Positions 5,168 through 7,763 of a stretch of 7,763 bases of DNA are shown here, in pieces. The translations under genes and the position numbers were made by a program. This DNA is from an uncultured Sphingomonadales bacterium (GTDB lineage Bacteria; Pseudomonadota; Alphaproteobacteria; Sphingomonadales; Sphingomonadaceae), in NCBI GenBank assembly GCA_903911985.1, contig CAIWFP010000122.1, positions 1-7,763 on the forward strand, in the 5' to 3' direction. How positions within the stretch are numbered: position 1 is the stretch's first letter; every line of letters starts with the position of its first letter. The notes under the pieces are model-generated. The model had not been told where the DNA came from, did not search any database, and worked only from the letters and a program-made list of their open reading frames with translations.

Positions 5168-6073
5168 TCAGCCCTTGGCCTTCGTCAGGAGTTCCACCGC
5201 GTTGTGGAATTGCTCCATGCCGTTGGCGACGGGCGCGTCGGTGCTGCGATCGCTGATCTGTCCCCATGCGGCGGCGACGCCTTCCACGGTGCAATGGTCA
5301 TGGTCGAGCAGCACGCCCTCGTTCATCGTGACCCAGGCCGACTGGAAGACGCCCGCGCCCGCGCCCAGAATGACATTGTTCGGCGCATCTTCCGAGGCGA
5401 GGAACAGGGCGCCGGCCGCGACATATTCCGGCTGGAAGGCGGCAAGGGCTTCCTCGGGGAAGATATTTTCGGTCATGCGGGTGGCGGCGGTGGGGGCCAG
5501 AACATTCACGCGGATATTGTTCCTGGCGCCCTCGTGGCTCAGCGACTTGGCCAGGCCGACCAGACCCAGCTTGGCCGCGGCGTAGTTGGACTGACCGAAA
5601 TTGCCGCCAAGCCCGGCCGAGGAGGTGGTCATGACGATACGCCCATAATTCTGCTCGCGCATCGTGTCCCACACTGCCCTGGTGGTAAAGGCGCTGCCCA
5701 GAAGATGCACGCGCACCACCAGCTCGAAATCGGCCGGTTCCATCTTGGCAAAGCTCTTGTCGCGCAGAATGCCGGCGTTGTTGATGAGGATATGCACGCC
5801 GCCCCAGGCCTCTTTGGTCTTGGCTACCATTTCCACCATCTGCTCATATTCAGCGACACTGCCGCCGTTTGACATTGCCTCGCCGCCAGCCTTGCGGATT
5901 TCTTCTACCACCTGCAGGGCGGCATCGGAATGGCCGGTGCCATCGCGGCTGGCGCTGAGATCGTTGACCACCACCCGGGCGCCCCGACGCCCCAGTTCCA
6001 GCGCATAGGCCCGGCCCAGACCGCCCCCGGCCCCGGTGACAATGGCAACCTTGCCCGCGAATGAAATGCTCAT
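5168..6073 (-). CDS. Short-chain dehydrogenase/reductase, MFE-2 / HSD17B4-like 3-hydroxyacyl-CoA dehydrogenase type
   Basis: It is a classical NAD(P)-dependent SDR of 301 residues. The cofactor motif TGAGGGLG is at 13-20, NNAG at 98-101, and the active site has Ser151 (or 152), Tyr164 and Lys168 in SSAGLGGNFGQSNYAAAK. Asp38 at the end of the second strand (VVVNDLS) favours NAD over NADP. The stretch GGVHILINNAGILRDKSFAKM (91-111), the long loop after NDLS, and the C-terminal extension after residue 235 (GAGAGVFQSAWVTMNEGVLLD...) are like the dehydrogenase domain of peroxisomal multifunctional enzyme type 2. Oxidation of a 3-hydroxyacyl-CoA is therefore the likeliest reaction, but a steroid or other hydroxyl substrate cannot be excluded. 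No hydratase or SCP2 domain is attached. GGGAG 7 nt before ATG 6073 supports the start. It lies 69 bp downstream of the phosphatase gene, same strand. Confidence 0.88.
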   Translation of the reverse strand: MSISFAGKVAIVTGAGGGLGRAYALELGRRGARVVVNDLSASRDGTGHSDAALQVVEEIRKAGGEAMSNGGSVAEYEQMVEMVAKTKEAWGGVHILINNAGILRDKSFAKMEPADFELVVRVHLLGSAFTTRAVWDTMREQNYGRIVMTTSSAGLGGNFGQSNYAAAKLGLVGLAKSLSHEGARNNIRVNVLAPTAATRMTENIFPEEALAAFQPEYVAAGALFLASEDAPNNVILGAGAGVFQSAWVTMNEGVLLDHDHCTVEGVAAAWGQISDRSTDAPVANGMEQFHNAVELLTKAKG

Positions 6074-6142
6074 GGATATGCTCCCGCCTGTGTCGTGAAA
6101 CCTGTGATCAACAAATTGGTAATGCCGTTGCAGCCGATGCCC

Positions 6143-6157
6143 CTACAATCGTTGTAG
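6143..6157. repeat. Perfect inverted repeat CTACAA-TCG-TTGTAG overlapping the phosphatase stop codon
   Basis: Six-base arms flank a three-base centre, and the phosphatase TAG (6143-6145, reverse strand) is part of one arm. As RNA it is a small AU/GC-mixed hairpin without a T-run, a weak terminator at best. As DNA it is a dyad about 70 bp upstream of the dehydrogenase start and could be an operator. Role not established. Confidence 0.5.
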
Positions 6158-6838
6158 CGTGGGCACCAGCTGGTCAAAATGATCAATCACCGCATCGGCG
6201 CCCAGTTCCTGCGGCGGCGCGTCGCAAAAGCCGAAGCTGACCGCAACGCAGGGGATGCCCGCCGCGCGGGCCGCGCCCGTGTCGAAGCTGGTGTCGCCCA
6301 CATAAGCGGCGCGGGGGGCGGCGCGGGGCGCGGCGCGACCTGTGGCGGGCGCGCGCTTGATCATCTCCAGTAGTGGATCGGGCGCGGGCTTGGCGCGGCC
6401 CGGCCCCATGGTGTCGCCGCCGATGATGGTGAACAGGCGCTTTGACAGATCGAGCGCGTCCAGCAGCCGCACCGCGAGATATTCCATCTTGTTGGTCACC
6501 ACCGCCAGTTTAACCCCCCGCGATTCGAGCGCGTCCAGCATCGCCGCGCCGCCGGGGTAGAGGCGGGTGTGGACGGCGATATTGGCCTCGTAATAATCAA
6601 GCAGGTGACGATAAAGCTGGTCCATCGGCATGTCGCAGGGGCCGCCGGTTATCTCCAGCGCCCGGCCCAGCATGAGGCGCGAGCCCCCGCCGATCAGCGA
6701 GGCGACGGCACTTACCGGAACCGGCGCGCGACCAGCCTGCGCCAGCGCGTGATTGAGCGCGAGGCCGAGATCAACATGGGTGTCGAGCAGGGTGCCGTCG
6801 AGGTCGAAGCCGACGATTTCGAAAGGAAAATGGGCCAT
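6143..6838 (-). CDS. gph: HAD-family phosphatase, phosphoglycolate phosphatase-like
   Basis: Gph removes phosphate from 2-phosphoglycolate formed by DNA repair or oxygenase side reactions. The 231-residue product has HAD motif I FDLDGT (11-16, nucleophile Asp12 and general acid Asp14), an alpha-helical cap at about 20-90, motif II VVTNK (113-117), Lys150 (motif III, in AKPAPDPLL) and motif IV VGDTSFD (180-186). This pattern and length suit Gph, though related HAD enzymes (sugar or nucleotide phosphatases) share it. Between motifs III and IV a run of RAAP-like units (168-178, from 12-nt repeats) lengthens a surface loop. An upstream ATG at 6898 adds 20 residues, but it would leave one base to the divergent glmU start. 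Starting at 6838 places five residues before the first strand, as is usual. No clear ribosome site precedes either ATG, so the start is moderately certain. Confidence 0.88.
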   Translation of the reverse strand: MAHFPFEIVGFDLDGTLLDTHVDLGLALNHALAQAGRAPVPVSAVASLIGGGSRLMLGRALEITGGPCDMPMDQLYRHLLDYYEANIAVHTRLYPGGAAMLDALESRGVKLAVVTNKMEYLAVRLLDALDLSKRLFTIIGGDTMGPGRAKPAPDPLLEMIKRAPATGRAAPRAAPRAAYVGDTSFDTGAARAAGIPCVAVSFGFCDAPPQELGADAVIDHFDQLVPTLQRL

Positions 6839-6899
6839 CTGCGGGCCGATGCCGCGCCTGTATGGAAGTTGCAAGGATTTGGTGGCAGATAGCCGCATT
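6839..6899. promoter_or_regulatory. Divergent spacer between the phosphatase and glmU
   Basis: If the phosphatase starts at 6838, 61 bp separate two outward-facing genes, and at least one promoter is expected here or nearby. A palindromic TTGCAA at 6869-6874 is present, but no matching -10 box could be placed at normal spacing in either direction. The assignment rests on gene orientation alone. Confidence 0.35.
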
Positions 6900-7763
6900 A
6901 TGACACATCAAAACGCTCCGCTCGCTATCGTCGTTCTTGCCGCTGGCAAGGGTACCCGCATGAAAAGCGACACCCACAAGGTGCTGCACCCGATCGCTGG
7001 CAGGCCGATGCTGGAGCATCTGCTGGCCAGTGCCGCCGCGCTGAACCCGGCGCGGCAGGTGGTGGTGGCGGGGCATGGGCGCGAGCAGCTGGAAAAGGCG
7101 CTTGGCGGGCGGGCCATGATCGCCGTGCAGGACCCCCAGCATGGCACTGGCCATGCCGTGCAACAGGCCGGGGGGGCTTTGGCGGATTTCGCGGGTGATG
7201 TGCTGATTCTCTATGGCGATGTGCCCTTTGTCCGCCCCGAGACCATGCGGGCGATGATCGAGCGGCTGCATGGCGATGACAATCCGGCCGTGGTGGTGCT
7301 GGCCTTCGCGCCCGAAGATCCGCTGCAGTATGGGCGGGTGATCGCCGCCATGGATTCGTCAAACTCGGGCCTTGTGACAAAAATGGTGGAGCATAAGGAC
7401 GCCTCGCCCGGGGAGCGCGCCTGCGGCTTGTGCAATTCCGGCCTGATGGCGGTGCGGGGCGCTGAGCTGTTCGCTTTGCTGGCCCGGGTGGGCAATGACA
7501 ATGCGCAAGGGGAGTATTACCTCACCGATATCGTCAACATCGCCAATGAGGATGGCCGGGTTTGCGCCGTGGTCGTGACCGACGATCCTGACGAGGTGGC
7601 GGGCATCAACAGCCGCGCCGAACTGGCCGAGGCCGAGGGGCGCTGGCAGCAGCGCCGCCGGGCGCGGGCCATGGCCGATGGCGCCAGCCTGATCGCGCCG
7701 GAGAGCGTGTGCTTCAGCTGGGACACCGAGCAGGGCCGCGATGTGACCGTGGAGCCCAAGGTG
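6900..7763 (+). CDS. glmU: Bifunctional N-acetylglucosamine-1-phosphate uridyltransferase / glucosamine-1-phosphate acetyltransferase, N-terminal 288 codons
   Basis: GlmU acetylates glucosamine-1-phosphate and couples it to UTP, giving UDP-GlcNAc for peptidoglycan and lipopolysaccharide. The visible part is the complete uridyltransferase domain: LAAGKGTRM (13-21), HKVLHPIAGRPM (26-37), QHGTGHAV (80-87), LYGDVPF (104-110, metal-binding Asp107), YGRVI (144-148), CNSGLMA (178-184), EYYLTDIV (205-212), and the linker INSRAELAEAE (236-246). The frame leaves the window at the first coils of the left-handed beta-helix acetyltransferase domain (RARAMADGASLIAPESV...), so roughly 160-170 residues are missing if it has normal length. 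ATG 6900 is the first start in frame giving the family N-terminus. The ribosome site is weak (GGTGGC about 14 nt upstream). The next gene in many related genomes is glmS, outside this window. Confidence 0.97.
   Translation, partial: MTHQNAPLAIVVLAAGKGTRMKSDTHKVLHPIAGRPMLEHLLASAAALNPARQVVVAGHGREQLEKALGGRAMIAVQDPQHGTGHAVQQAGGALADFAGDVLILYGDVPFVRPETMRAMIERLHGDDNPAVVVLAFAPEDPLQYGRVIAAMDSSNSGLVTKMVEHKDASPGERACGLCNSGLMAVRGAELFALLARVGNDNAQGEYYLTDIVNIANEDGRVCAVVVTDDPDEVAGINSRAELAEAEGRWQQRRRARAMADGASLIAPESVCFSWDTEQGRDVTVEPKV

Noticed and set aside
4619..5872. A 417-codon open frame on the plus strand
   Set aside because: It crosses the membrane gene, the 162-bp gap and most of the dehydrogenase gene antisense. 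Composition is Gly/His/Arg-rich with no motif, while the opposite strand holds a clear SDR.
6869..6874. Palindromic TTGCAA as a -35 box for glmU or the phosphatase
   Set aside because: No acceptable -10 hexamer lies at 16-18 bp on either strand.
1..7763. Mobile element, phage, defence or CRISPR content
   Set aside because: No transposase, integrase, terminal inverted repeats, spaced direct repeats or toxin-antitoxin pair were found on either strand; composition is uniform.

Overview
The window is GC-rich, densely coding bacterial chromosome with short intergenic gaps. An alphaproteobacterium of the Sphingomonadales type is the best guess. This rests on the DUF2794-type small protein behind a short serine acetyltransferase, the purM / DUF2066-like / hda grouping, and the GC-rich codon use. 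No marker gene fixes the taxon, so the assignment is inference. No tRNA, rRNA, CRISPR array, insertion sequence, phage gene or attachment site is visible, and the region reads as core chromosome rather than an island.

Layout. On the left edge, the N-terminal part of purM (purine synthesis) runs leftward off the window. Divergent from it, a rightward group holds an exported or anchored DUF2066-like protein, the DnaA-inactivator homologue hda, serine acetyltransferase (cysE/epsC type) and a DUF2794 protein. These are separated by 35 bp, 71 bp and 8 bp and may be one or two transcripts. This group meets, tail to tail with a 20-bp overlap, a leftward gene for a roughly ten-helix membrane protein of unknown function. 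Further right, also leftward, are a short-chain dehydrogenase resembling the 3-hydroxyacyl-CoA dehydrogenase domain of MFE-2/HSD17B4 and a phosphoglycolate-phosphatase-like HAD hydrolase. glmU (UDP-GlcNAc synthesis for the cell envelope) begins divergently from the phosphatase and runs off the right edge after its uridyltransferase domain.

The genes serve separate housekeeping pathways: purines, replication control, cysteine, acyl-CoA or related oxidation, 2-phosphoglycolate salvage and peptidoglycan/LPS precursors. I see no coherent new multi-gene system. The most unusual local structures are: a ladder of three 11-bp-spaced ATGAGCCAG copies at the hda start, which creates two chained four-codon mini-ORFs; a strong hairpin with a T-run on the strand opposite both flanking genes (5128-5160); a small perfect inverted repeat overlapping the phosphatase stop codon; and a C-terminal ferredoxin-like module, without metal-binding cysteines, on the DUF2066-like protein.
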